Assembly (NCBI GenBank): GCA_020740775.1
Contig: JAHEWK010000015.1
Span: 930,001 to 994,000 of the forward strand
Reading direction: 5' to 3'
Length of the DNA: 64,000 nucleotides
Origin: Ilyonectria destructans
Lineage: Eukaryota; Ascomycota; Sordariomycetes; Hypocreales; Nectriaceae
Shown here piece by piece: positions 11,294 to 24,280 of this stretch. The position numbers were made by a program, and so were the translations under genes. The notes under the pieces are model-generated. The model was not told where the DNA came from, searched no databases, and saw nothing but the letters and a program-made list of their open reading frames with translations. The first letter of the stretch is position 1. Each line of letters begins with the position of its first letter.

Positions 11294-12148
11294 GGTCGCG
11301 GGCGGGAGGAGGCGGCGGCGGACAGGAGGAGGAGGCGGGCGCGTCGAGGCTGGTGATGCGATGGCGAGAGGGAAATTGTCGGGGGTTATGGCGAACCGAG
11401 TTCTTGGAGGTTAGGATAGGAGGCGCAAGAGCTACGGAGCACACTTACGGAGCACACTTAGTCTACCGTAGTGGGGGGATTCTGCCCGGGCGAGCTTAAA
11501 GGCGGTGAGCCTGAGGCGTTGATAGGCTTACTCATAAGTTCTCGACAGACTTCCGTCTTGGCTGGGATGTCTTTTAATCAAGATGAGAGAGGGAGAGCTC
11601 CTAGAGGAGATGTGTTTTATCAGTCTTTATTAGAGAGCATGGCGTTGGTTGCTTGGCGTTCCCAGATATTCTGACATGTATTGGGTCGTGTCATGCCAAC
11701 CTGCGATGTTGTTAGTGGACAGACCCAGCGCACCCACCCACTGTAGACCTCACTGTCGCTTGACCACTGTAACTTGAACACGAGTTGACCACGAACTGCA
11801 GCTTGACCACTGCATATTGACCAGCCTCAGCTCAGAGTCACCAATTACCACATGTCCATACTCTCTCACACTCAAGCCATCACCCACACATTTATGCAAC
11901 GTGTATTCCAGCCCCGAATCAGTTGTTATGATGCTGATGCTGCGTGACTGCATACACTCTCAGTGGAGTACAGCGCCATGATGCGCCAGCACCGCCTCCC
12001 ATTGGCCGCGTCAGCCTGGGTGCCAACTCTCTTGTCCAAGTTTCCAACCCCAACCTCCATCTCTCATCCTCCTCTATAACGCCCGTCTTCACGTCAGCAT
12101 GACTACCGATTCTCACTGAAGCTGCCCTTACTTAAATCCCCTGAAGCC
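11294..12148. promoter_or_regulatory. Divergent promoter, AP-2 mu / PLD-like, with TTGACC repeats
   Basis: Divergent intergenic region. Four same-strand copies of TTGACC lie at 11760, 11785, 11803 and 11817, three of them extended to TTGACCAC. They are about 330-390 bp upstream of the phospholipase-like ATG and about 470-530 bp from the AP-2 start. No gene seen. Confidence 0.45.
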
Positions 12149-13618
12149 ATGTCCGCGGCCAGCGAGTTCCCGTCGTCTTTCGTGCAGCCTTGGCGAGAGC
12201 TGCTCGAGGCTCACCACGACCAGCAACAACATGACTTCCCCAACCACCACGTCAACGACATCGACTCGCTCATCACCACGAGTCGCCCCAGGGCTTTGTA
12301 CGTAGGGACCGGCCATTCCATCTACACGCGCGCTCTGCTGCCCGCCATCCTCACCGCCAAACACTCTGTCCAGTTCATCACCTGCTACTGGGCCGCGTCC
12401 CCGTCCTTGGATTCCATCCGCGCGACGCTTCTGCAGCTTGCGTCGACGCGCGCCCAGGCCAACTCCGCGTCTCCCCTTCGCATCTCCATTGGATTTTCAT
12501 CTCACGGCCTGTTCCAGAAGCTGTTCCACACGTCATCTCGGAATGGATACGTCTACCCTGCGTCGCGATGGTCTGAGCTGGGTCTCCCGGATGAAGATGT
12601 GCTGGTTAAAGCTGGCATTGAGCTAACAGTCAAGAGTATCTTCTTCACCCCGTTCAGTGTCATGCACCCCAAGTTCGTCATTGTCGATGGCGTCAAGGCC
12701 TGGGTGCCCAGTTGTAATGTGAGCTGGGAGAAGTGGTTTGAAGGATGCGTCGCAGTCGAAGGCGACATTGTGAAGCAGCTGGTCGCCTTCCATGAGAGGG
12801 TCTGGGGCTCTGGGAATGCTTCGGATTCGGCCCACGGCCTTCAGGCGACGGACAACTCGGAAATTTATGCTCTCGCTGAGGGCAATCACGCACTGCATCC
12901 TTCAACAAGCGAATCTCCCATCAACAATGGTGATGACACTTCAGCAACTCAGTCCATCACTTTCCACAGCGAGGAACCCGCCCCCACCATCTTTCTTCCA
13001 TCTTCGCATCATCGCAACCCCAGATTCTCATTCTTCCCCTTCCTCTCGCAGACCAACCCACCCATGACACCTCTCAATGCAGCATTGCTTACCCTCTTCG
13101 CGAATGCGCGACAACAAATTACCATTCTCACTCCCAACGTCACCTCATGGCCGGTAGTCGAGGCTCTCCTAGATGCGCTTGCTCGTGGCGTGGACGTCCA
13201 GATCCGAACAAGCAAAGGCATGATGCTTATCGAGCAGCTCGTCACTGCGGGCACCACCACGGCTTGGTGTCTGCGTCGGTTTGTTCAGAGATACCAGGCC
13301 CTCCTGCAACAGCCACGGCCGGCGGACCCAGAATCCCAACCGGTCCAACCTGGTAACCTCGAAATTCTCTACTACAAGCATTTGGACACCAGGTCCGACA
13401 TGGAAGATGAACCCGTCGTGAGCCATTTCAAGATGACGTTGGTGGATGATGAGTATCTCGTCCTGGGCTCCGGAAACATGGACAGAGCGAGTTGGTGGAC
13501 AAGCCAAGAGCTTGGTTTATTGTTCTATTTGCCCGGGTTTGAAGGCCAGAGACTATGGGAAGGGGTGCTCGAGAAGCGCACTGAAGTGTACTTCCGATCA
13601 GCAGAAAAGCGCAGATGA
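12149..13618 (+). CDS. Phospholipase D-like protein (two HKD motifs)
   Basis: Single exon, 489 aa. Two HxKxxxxD motifs mark the phospholipase D superfamily: MHPKFVIVDG with His173, Lys175 and Asp180, and SHFKMTLVDDEYLVLGSGNMD with His426, Lys428 and Asp433. The second is followed by the usual GSGNMDRAS segment. In this superfamily each motif gives one half of the active site, which makes a phosphohistidine intermediate. The layout fits the fungal group annotated as phospholipase D/cardiolipin-synthase-like rather than the long PX-PH PLD1. A central stretch (about residues 210-290) is low complexity and probably a linker. There is no signal peptide or clear membrane segment, so a cytosolic or peripheral location is likely. 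Substrate unknown. Confidence 0.88.
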   Translation: MSAASEFPSSFVQPWRELLEAHHDQQQHDFPNHHVNDIDSLITTSRPRALYVGTGHSIYTRALLPAILTAKHSVQFITCYWAASPSLDSIRATLLQLASTRAQANSASPLRISIGFSSHGLFQKLFHTSSRNGYVYPASRWSELGLPDEDVLVKAGIELTVKSIFFTPFSVMHPKFVIVDGVKAWVPSCNVSWEKWFEGCVAVEGDIVKQLVAFHERVWGSGNASDSAHGLQATDNSEIYALAEGNHALHPSTSESPINNGDDTSATQSITFHSEEPAPTIFLPSSHHRNPRFSFFPFLSQTNPPMTPLNAALLTLFANARQQITILTPNVTSWPVVEALLDALARGVDVQIRTSKGMMLIEQLVTAGTTTAWCLRRFVQRYQALLQQPRPADPESQPVQPGNLEILYYKHLDTRSDMEDEPVVSHFKMTLVDDEYLVLGSGNMDRASWWTSQELGLLFYLPGFEGQRLWEGVLEKRTEVYFRSAEKRR

Positions 13619-13663
13619 AATGTCGAGTGACAATTCGCAGACGTGCGATAATCCCCGCCACCG

Positions 13664-14350
13664 TTAGTTTGCCGCATCAGTCTGCGCTTCCTTCGCCTTG
13701 ACCTTCTCGAACACCCGAATGAAGTTCATCGGATCGTTTGCGCCTTCCAGCCTGAACTGGCCCTGCACCACATAGTCCGGGACGCCGGATACGCCATCCA
13801 TCCTCGCCTGCTTGGCAGCGTTGTCGACCTCCGCACCGCCCTCGTCGCTCTCAACAATGGCCTTTCGAAACTCCTCCTCGGGGATGCCCGCATCGGCCGC
13901 GATGCCCTTGAGTGTGTCATAGGCGGTGATGTCGCGCTCCTTCTCAAAGTAGGCGGCGAAGAGCCCGTCGATGGTCTTGCCCTCAGCCTCGTGGCCATAC
14001 TTCTTGGCCAAGCGGACCAGGCGGTGCGAGTCTCTTGAGCTGCCGGTCTGCCCGCCGAACTTGAAGTTGATGCCCACTGCCTCTCCTACACCCTTGAGGC
14101 GCTGGTGCATCATCTGCGCCCGCTCCGCGCCGAACCTCTCCGCATAGAACCGCTCCTTGGATATGCTGGACCCCGGGCCCCTCGGTCCGTTCGGGTTCAG
14201 CTGGAACGGGCTGTAGCTCACAACAAAGGTGTCGTTGGAATCGGGGTATCGTTGCTTCCAGATCTGCTCGGCCAACTGGAGTTGCCGGCGGCCGACGAAG
14301 CACCAGGGACACACCGTGTCGGAGGTGACGTTGACGGTGAACTTGGTCAT
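13664..14350 (-). CDS. DsbA-family (FrnE-like) thioredoxin-fold oxidoreductase
   Basis: Single exon, 228 aa. The thioredoxin-fold active site CPWC is at residues 14-17 within TSDTVCPWCFVGRR, and the cis-proline loop is DGVSGVPDYVV near the C-terminal third. The long helical insert between them is typical of the DsbA/FrnE/2-hydroxychromene-isomerase-like group. No signal peptide is present, so it acts inside the cell, unlike bacterial DsbA. FrnE-like proteins are tied to oxidative stress and, in some bacteria, to polyketide pathways; which applies here is open. It converges with the phospholipase D-like gene, with only 45 bp between the two stop codons. Confidence 0.9.
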   Translation of the reverse strand: MTKFTVNVTSDTVCPWCFVGRRQLQLAEQIWKQRYPDSNDTFVVSYSPFQLNPNGPRGPGSSISKERFYAERFGAERAQMMHQRLKGVGEAVGINFKFGGQTGSSRDSHRLVRLAKKYGHEAEGKTIDGLFAAYFEKERDITAYDTLKGIAADAGIPEEEFRKAIVESDEGGAEVDNAAKQARMDGVSGVPDYVVQGQFRLEGANDPMNFIRVFEKVKAKEAQTDAAN

Positions 14351-15483
14351 TGTGAGAGTCTTGAAGAGGTTGGATCTGGTGGAATGGTGGAAGTTGTCGA
14401 ACGGCTTGGCGAGTATCCGGCGAATGCCAAGTTTATACCAGGCAGGGGATCATTATCCATCCGCGAAGATCTTGTTCCGCCGTTGCTAACGTAATCCATC
14501 CACCCCCAACCGGCTTATAAATGGAATCTCGGACCGGAGCAGATGGGATACCGACATGTGGGGCCGACGATACGGCATTCCGGCACGATGGAGCTACTCC
14601 AAAAGTGGTTCCGATGCCGAGCCTGGAGATTTGACGCCATCTTGGTCGCATGGGGCGTCATGTCGTGAAGCGAGTGGCTTCTGGATCCAGTGCCAGCAAC
14701 CATATTGATGTCATTAACGCTATCCGACATCCAATGGATTGTCCTGGCTGTCGTATGGTGATGCTGGCTTCCGTAGCTGGATCAACTCAAGAGGGTGGTC
14801 AAATGAAGTCAACCTGGACGTAGTAACTGCAATCCACTCAATTGAAGAGGTTTACCATACCGAAATTTGCATGATGCCATAACCTCCAACCCCCAACTAC
14901 CAACCAGACACGATTCTCATCCACAATACCGCATGTTAAAACCCCGCGTGTCGAGAACACATCTGCTGCGTCCCTCACGCAAGGCCCGCAAGAGCTGCAA
15001 ATGGATGTTCCAAAATAGAATAACCGCAAGCTTTTAGTGCATTTAGCCCTTAATTCTTGGCACATTTACCACCCAACGTTTAGGACTACAGGCACTTTTT
15101 ATAATTGCTTATGACCCTTGATAATTCTTCAGCATTTAGCCTCTTAATTTTAGTGTCAACCTCTCCTCCCCACCGTTCCCCGAGCCTGTCATGTCCCTCA
15201 TCTCCGCCTCCCAGACCAATTGGCCGCCCCCATTGGAAAGTTCCGACATGGTGCTTTGACACGCATAAGCCGGCGGCCAGGGACACGTCCCGCTCGAGTG
15301 GTATGGACGTGTGGACGTCGTCGCAACGGAACCAAATCGTATCGCATTAATTTAGGGTCGTTACATACGCCTGTACGTGGTCAGTTCATTGATATCCAGA
15401 GACTTCGGAGCAAGGGCCCATACCTCTGCAGCTGCGATGAGAGCCTAGTTGTCGCGTTGATTGTGGAAATCCGGTAACGATTG
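14351..15483. other. Intergenic region
   Basis: Upstream of the DsbA-like gene (a TTATAA element lies near 14515) and downstream of the micro-exon gene. No coding frame with support. Confidence 0.45.
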
Positions 15484-17081
15484 TCATACGGCGGCATTGG
15501 TTGCCGCTTTCTGTGGGAGGTCAGTCTTACTTCTGCACAATAGCAGCCAAGGAGCACACTTACCGCCTGAAGCGCTGTGAGGCGCTACAAAATATCATAT
15601 CTTAGCGATTGATGATCTTGGAGTCTCAGGTGTGACTTGTTGGCTGAAATTACCTTGATTTCCTTGACATATTCCTACAATTTACAGATAATTAGTGACA
15701 CTCATTTAAAGCATTTAAGTGAAGGGATAACACGTACGAGGACTTGCGCTTCATGGAACTACACAAATTAAGTAACTCGTACAATGCATACGTATGTTTT
15801 GAGCGCCACGTACCTTAGCCTTTTCCATTGCGTGCTGGGCAAGCAAATTATCAGTTGAATTGCACACTGACTGCGCTGCCCTGGCTCACTTACTTCGTAG
15901 GTATATGGCTAGCATTCCACATGTTAGCACGCCAGATTAAGGGAGGCAGTACAAGTACCAACCTTGGGCTTCGCCTAGTAATTTATGTAATTAGCCAGAG
16001 TCCAAATGCAGAGGATTGTGTTGGGAGAGGCAAATCATGAAGATTTGTAAATATGGAATAATGCCGTACCATTTTTTCAACCGGAGCCGATGGCTCCACA
16101 GACTTCTGTGAATCGAGTAAGTATAAAGTGCTAGTGGGTACTATTGATGCTTGCATACCGTCTCCGAAACTGCTGATATGGCCGACATGGCCGACTACAC
16201 GGACGTCAGTGACATGGCCGCATTGGTGGCGTGCACCAACGAGAATGGTTTCAAGATACAAAATTTCGCTTCTAAACCAGTCAATATTAGCGACTGAAAA
16301 GAATACTCGATTTGTTAGGTTTGGCACAGTGTCGGAGAGACAGGAATGAGTGCCGTGATGGTCGAAGATCATCTCATGTTCCCCTGCTCTCCAGCTGAAG
16401 TGCAGAATGGACAACCGCAAATATTGCTACTCACTTTGGGGGGATTCTGTGAAGTTGTCAGCATAATACTTGGAATATCATTCAACCGATATGGACGGGG
16501 AGACTCACGATGCCACGAGGGCCAGTAGGGGCATGTCGAGGCTGGTTCTATGTTAACGCCTGACATGCATATTCTGAGAAAGGCAGCAATGGCGCCTATT
16601 TCGCGATCGGCCGACATGAATGATAGCGGGCATCGGGAGTCTGTTGAGGATATGGAACATACGACCTGAGGGTTGGTCATTCTGTATGTAGCATTAGCAA
16701 CCCTATGATCAGAAGTGTGTGGGATGAGTGGGGCACATGGGAGGTACATACTTGGCTCTTGCTGCCTTCACTGTCAGTATCATCGTATCATATCAGTACC
16801 TCAATCGAAATGGCGTTAGAGAAGGGGCATGGTGATCAAGACTTACATGGATGAACTGCGAGTTCTTTCACCAAATCTTGGTTAGCGACATGCCACCTCA
16901 AACTCGAATCCTTGTCGGGAGTTGGAAAATGTACTTGAGTGATTGGTATCTAGTTATTAAAGTAATGTGAGTAGTGGTGAGCGCTCAAGTGGGGAGAGTC
17001 TTACCTGGAGCGGCGGCCGGGGTGTTGGTGATGATGGTCGTACTGTTGAGGTCGGTCGAGATCGGCGGGTTGAGGTATTCA
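15484..17081 (-). CDS. Micro-exon gene of unknown function
   Basis: The minus strand carries a train of tiny phase-0 exons. The last seven are firm: 15974-15963 (AKPK), 15908-15894 (PYTYE), then four consecutive 21-nt exons 15834-15814 (HAMEKAK), 15758-15738 (FHEAQVL), 15674-15654 (EYVKEIK), 15584-15564 (RLTALQA), and 15510-15484 (KAATNAAV, stop). Upstream are two 36-nt exons, 16194-16159 and 16105-16070, two 12-nt exons, 16446-16435 and 16271-16260, and likely exons at about 16541-16509, 16681-16663, 16765-16752, 16864-16847, 16949-16935 and 17081-17005. Introns are mostly 53-69 nt with GTANGT or GTGAGT donors, CTRAY branch sites and YAG ends. The N-terminal part is rich in Pro, Ser, Thr and Arg; the 3' heptads look helical. 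I could not place the start codon, so the true 5' end may lie further upstream or, less likely, at the ATG near 16680. No family recognised. Confidence 0.6.
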
Positions 17082-17762
17082 CTACCCCTTCATGGCTTCC
17101 GTCTCCGGGCTGCGACCCCTCGTGGGTGACGTTTCATGTCGTCGACGATGCCGAGCTCAATGCAGTCATGCTTCCGCTTGGAACAGCAATGGGGGAGGTG
17201 TCGGCCTTGTTCAGGGTGGCGACGAGGCACGGTCGAAATGAGGTTACCCGAGCAACAAACAGGTGTGGTTGTTTCTGAGGAAAGAAATTCAGTTGACGTC
17301 GGTGCCTAAGGTAGACGAGACCACACGTGACTCGACATGGCTCTTTTCATTCGGCAGGCATCGTGAGGACGGGAGAGAGAAGGAGTTCGGCGGATTCCTC
17401 AGGCATCCGACTTTGAGCTATCAAGTCCATAGGTCGATATCAGTTCCATTCCTTTACTTAGGTAATAATTCCAACCCAAGATAAGAATAAGTGAAATAAG
17501 ATAAAATAAGAACATAATATCATAAACCTTTAGGTTAGGATAAACCTCCAAACCTGGTGCATTTCGTTCTTTTGGAAACACTGGGCGGCGAATTTACCTA
17601 CGAGATTGACCTACCTTGACGACTATCTCGGCTCCTGGTTGCAGAAGTCCAGTTTCACTTTGCATAACTAATTCTCTGGCTAGCTATTTGTATTTGGGAC
17701 AGTTTCATACTCGCCAAAGACTACATAGTATTGCAACTATACCAAAGTCCAACTCTGAAGTC
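17082..17762. other. Upstream of micro-exon gene
   Basis: May contain the unplaced first exon of the micro-exon gene: an acceptor-like CTGAAT...TTTCCTCAG occurs on the minus strand near 17275-17300. Otherwise AT-rich and without supported genes. Confidence 0.4.
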
Positions 17763-18806
17763 TTAGTAGTACTCGCAAGCTAGAATTCTAAAATCAGCAA
17801 TCCTGTCAAGGGAGTGGTCTCTGCCGTCAAATCCCTGTACATATTGCCTGCTCTCAATCTCCAGTTCAATTTGACGAATAAACGAACGACAAGAAATGGA
17901 ACATCCATCCAGCTCATAACACTCATTCCACGCAGATGGTTCTGAATGTGACCTGGGACTTCTCACGTCGACAAAACGGCGTTCACCTTGGTAAAACATC
18001 GCGTCTAGTCCCCCTTCCGCAGGTATAGGCACTTCGGGGTTTCGTTTGATGCCGTAATCGATGAGCCAAATTGTGCAGATGTGACCCTCATCAGCCCCTT
18101 CGATGGCCGCAGTAGCTAAAATGTCAAGTATTTCGATTTCTCGATCGTCAGGCCCAGCCCTTTCGACTTCAAGAGCCCAATTTGGATCAAATTCCAGAGC
18201 AACGTTATCCATGCCTTCTCCTCCCAACCAGTATGGACCCAAAGAGAGGTCGAAGGTAATTTGGCTCCATTCGAGAGTTCTCAGGTTATGTGGCTGTAAG
18301 TAAAAGAGGTCATGGTTTGGGAAAATGGTGAAATAGTGATTTTCCAACGACTCCTTGCCCTTGTAACAGCTTGTTACCGAGACTAGCTTATCCCGGTTAT
18401 AGAAATCGCGCCATCCAAAGCAATGGGGTCTCCAGGCCGCTTTCCATTTCTGACTTTGGAACTCGCTTTTTATAACGAGTCTCGATTCCTCACAGGCCGT
18501 CCAGAGACCTCCGTCAGTGAGGTACGTTGACGGGTTGTTGTAGGTCCATAAAGCAGTGACTTTTGGGTCACGGGATTTATGGCCAATGGATCTTGGCCCC
18601 CATTTCGGAGCTGAAAGGCGAATATGAGTGTTTCGAGTAGGATTTAGCCCAACATCGGTCATTGTATTGCTGTCATTCTTCTCCTCGTCATAGTTGTAAA
18701 CGGAAAAGACTTGAACTCCTGGGCGGGCTGGACGGATCGCATATCTCCAAATCATCTCTCTCAGCTCCCACGGGAGGTCGAGAAAGCGGTGGAATGAATC
18801 TGACAT
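17763..18806 (-). CDS. 2EXR-domain protein
   Basis: Single exon, 347 aa. It begins HRFLDLPWELREMIWRYAI, the F-x-x-LP-x-ELR-x-x-IW signature of the 2EXR family. The segments GVQVFSVYN and PSTYLTDGGLWTACEESRLVI match the typical body of the domain, in which a list of former residents is followed by the word-like block [WL]-x-AC-x-ESR. The C-terminal half varies between members. A TATAAATA box lies about 125 bp upstream of the ATG. Codon use and AT content differ from the GC-rich 2EXR gene at 8513, and the two proteins share only the domain, so they are not a recent duplication. Function unknown for the family. Confidence 0.88.
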   Translation of the reverse strand: MSDSFHRFLDLPWELREMIWRYAIRPARPGVQVFSVYNYDEEKNDSNTMTDVGLNPTRNTHIRLSAPKWGPRSIGHKSRDPKVTALWTYNNPSTYLTDGGLWTACEESRLVIKSEFQSQKWKAAWRPHCFGWRDFYNRDKLVSVTSCYKGKESLENHYFTIFPNHDLFYLQPHNLRTLEWSQITFDLSLGPYWLGGEGMDNVALEFDPNWALEVERAGPDDREIEILDILATAAIEGADEGHICTIWLIDYGIKRNPEVPIPAEGGLDAMFYQGERRFVDVRSPRSHSEPSAWNECYELDGCSISCRSFIRQIELEIESRQYVQGFDGRDHSLDRIADFRILACEYY

Positions 18807-18928
18807 GATATTTTAGGCTTGTGAAAGAGGTGGGGTGGAGTGGTAGGCGAGTGGTTCCTGGCCAATTTGCGTTTCTGTGTAGGTAGATGTATGAGAGGAT
18901 TGAGCTACGAATTGGACTACCGATGGAA

Positions 18929-18936
18929 TATTTATA
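18929..18936 (-). promoter_or_regulatory. TATA box of 2EXR gene
   Basis: TATAAATA on the minus strand, about 125 bp upstream of the ATG at 18806. Confidence 0.5.
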
Positions 18937-19087
18937 TCGAACCCGGAACCTTGAGAGTTTCTTTCTCATTTATCAAGGTTGACCAGGTTGTCAAGGTTGA
19001 TGACCCACATCGGCCTGGATGACCCGGAGATGTTGCGACCCTTGTGGGTGAGTCAACCGATCTCGAAGCCCTTCAATCAAAGATCTT

Positions 19088-19108
19088 GAGAGAGAGAGAG
19101 AGAGAGAG
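19088..19108. repeat. GA dinucleotide microsatellite
   Basis: About ten tandem GA units. Confidence 0.9.
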
Positions 19109-19841
19109 GGTAGTCATGAAATTTGAACATCGATTGAATGCTTTCTAGCTGCCATGAGAAACCACCGAGTCGTTCCAATGGTCACGAAACGGCTGCATTG
19201 GTAGGGTTTCCTCGATGCGGCAAGATTACATCGATATCCTCAAGGTCGCCAAGACCGCGATCACTTTTCGGGCACCTCTAGTGCGGGCGATCGGCCGAAG
19301 ATGAATTCCGTCCACACCGCTTCATGGAGAGGTGAACGAAAGGGTGGTTGGTCCACGTGTGCATGAGTAGACGGCACGGAAGATTTCCGTGTCGTGCTGC
19401 AGTCTCCACATGAGTTTCATTCCAATACCGGTGTATAAATAACATTGTTCATTGGTCATGACGATTTTGACAGTGCAGATCACCCCCGACAGCAAATGGC
19501 GGGGAATATGCAGGGTCACAATAGCCTAGGTCTAAAGCTAATTTTGGAGCTGCTCTAGTGGCGGTCGAGACCGACGGAGGGATAATCAACCCGTTGGCTT
19601 ATGATGACTTTATAGTCCATGACGGTATACCGTCTCAGAGAGGTGATTTAGCTTTGACCTGACCTTGTGGACGCCATCCCACAAGACTATTGGCCCGATG
19701 TTGCTTTTTCTCGTATTCGAGGTCTCGAATTAACCTTTGCTTACGGTTTTTGGGTGACCAATATCTTCAAGGCCATCAAGTTGGAATGATAAACTGTTGA
19801 GAATGCGACTGCTTGGTGCCAAGCATCAATTTCTCTTCTCT

Positions 19842-19848
19842 TATAAAA
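19842..19848 (+). promoter_or_regulatory. TATA box of secreted Cys-rich gene
   Basis: TATAAAA about 80 bp upstream of the ATG at 19924, preceded by a pyrimidine-rich tract. Confidence 0.6.
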
Positions 19849-19923
19849 CTGCCTTCGCTCGCACTCATCGTCCACCATCGACACACATTCAGTCCTCACC
19901 ACGCTCAAATTACCAAACCCAAG

Positions 19924-20382
19924 ATGCTTCTCAAGAACTTTATCACGGCGACTGCCCTTGGCCTGATCAGCTTCGCAGCGGCCAAAGGAGGCGTTGGGCC
20001 AAGCACCGAACGCCCGTGCGGCTTCAAGATTGCCCCCTGTCCGGAAGACACAGTCTGCATCCCCAACGCAGACTCGTGCACAAACCTGAATCGTTGTGCT
20101 GGTACATGCCATTTCAAGAACAACTACCGCAGCTGCGGCGGTTTTCGACCCGCCCCTGCGCCGTCTTGCCCTAGGGGCACCATCTGTAAAGATGACCCTC
20201 GATTCCCGGACAGCTGCGGCATGGCTTGCGACGCGCCAGGAATTTGTCTTCCCAAAAGACAACGCACGTGCGGTGGATTCGCGGGCTTTCGGTGTCCGGA
20301 TGGGCTTCACTGCTACGATATTCCTAACGATGGATGCGATCTGAAGAAGGGTGGCGCTGATTGCCTTGGGATCTGTGTGTAA
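19924..20382 (+). CDS. Secreted Cys-rich protein with three six-Cys repeats
   Basis: Single exon, 152 aa. The first 20 or so residues (MLLKNFITATALGLISFAAA) are a clear signal peptide. The mature part divides into three repeats of about 37 residues, each with six Cys: one from PCGFKIAPC to CAGTC, one from SCGGF to APGIC, one from TCGGF to CLGIC. Shared wording is CGGF near the start, CPxGxxC or CPEDTVC in the middle and C-x-G-[IT]-C at the end, 18 Cys in total. Even Cys number and secretion suggest three disulphide-knotted modules. Such small secreted proteins are candidate effectors, antimicrobial or protease-inhibitor-like proteins; nothing in the sequence decides between these. The ATG was chosen because it starts the signal peptide and follows a TATA box at a normal distance. 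Confidence 0.85.
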   Translation: MLLKNFITATALGLISFAAAKGGVGPSTERPCGFKIAPCPEDTVCIPNADSCTNLNRCAGTCHFKNNYRSCGGFRPAPAPSCPRGTICKDDPRFPDSCGMACDAPGICLPKRQRTCGGFAGFRCPDGLHCYDIPNDGCDLKKGGADCLGICV

Positions 20383-21596
20383 CAATTTGGCGCAGAGCAG
20401 CTTGGGTCATCCGGGAAGAAATCATGGCGGTGGCTGATTCAAGCAGAGGAAAAAGTGTTGGTGGAGGTTGACGAAGAGCTTGAAAAGGGCTAGTTATTGA
20501 TAACCTTTTGGGGGACTCCATACTTTTCCGTCTCGGGATTTTGAACATAGAGGCCGTTTTAGTCCAATATCGCGAAATTACAGAATGAACAGGAACGAGC
20601 TTTCTACTGTGGACTTCGAAATTACGTAGATGTGATGATGCCCAAATCTCTGACGTAGCATTCAGGAGACGCCGCCAATAGAAGGTCTTAAACCACCACC
20701 ATCATTCTTAGCCAGTAGTACTATTTCGGGTCATTCTAAGTAAACTAGGCCGTGCTCAAAGTTACCATTTAAGCCCTATTTATGCTTATTGATCCGAGCG
20801 TCCGTGACGCGCCTGCGGCACATAATATTCGGCTAACTCACACAGGCATGCATAACGACGAAGAAAAGACCAAGGATTGCACCGCTCAGACTAATGCTTA
20901 CTGCGGCCAAAGTACATGCGCCTCAAATCTAAGGGGCTAGAAGGGCGCTAATTACGTGATTCTATCACAAATACTGTGTTGGTCTCCAGATCCGTCGATT
21001 GGTGCAGGGGCGAATACGACATGGCTTCATGAGGGAGGGGTGGGAGGAATGAGACAGGGTCGAGTCGAGCCATCACCCACCTACAACACTGATACCCCCA
21101 AACCCCTAGCAACATGTGTTAGAGGGCCGCACTTTAGCGACAGAAACCTCCCACGAGAAGAAGACCATCAGCCAGTCATCCCTCTCAGGCAGTATTGGAG
21201 GTAAAAGATGCAGCCTATTGGCGGAGGATCCATAAGGACCGAAACAACACCCAATGGTTCTCAGTAGATTCCAAGTAATAGAACGAACCTCGCTCAGCTG
21301 GATCATGGTCTGGCTAGCATCGCACCATTCCTTGCCAGTGACCAAAGGAAAAATATTCCTCGTGAGCGTTCAGAACGGAAAACCCTCCTGGCATTTACAT
21401 AAACCCTGGGGTAAAGAAAAAGCTGAAGGAAGTTTTGTCAAGTGAATAAACTCTTGTAAATTTGATAGGATAAAAAGAATTATCTACATTCTAACAATAA
21501 CTCTGGAAACTAATTCAATTCTACTGGAATTTCGACCCTCCAAGAACAATGGGAGAACTTTTACACGAACCTCGTGATCGTATTTTTCACGACTCC
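20383..21596. other. Convergent intergenic region
   Basis: Between the secreted-protein stop and the stop of the flavin oxidoreductase gene. Longer than expected for 3' UTRs, but the open frames are short and without support. Confidence 0.4.

Positions 21597-24280
<2,684 letters not shown>

Larger units (their letters stand above)
18807..19923. other. Divergent intergenic region
   Basis: Holds the promoters of the 2EXR gene (minus) and the secreted Cys-rich gene (plus), and a GA microsatellite at 19088-19108. No supported gene. Confidence 0.45.

Noticed and set aside
16967..17278. Plus-strand frame of 103 codons
   Set aside because: Opposite strand of the Pro/Arg-rich exon of the micro-exon gene, whose splice sites fit the minus strand.
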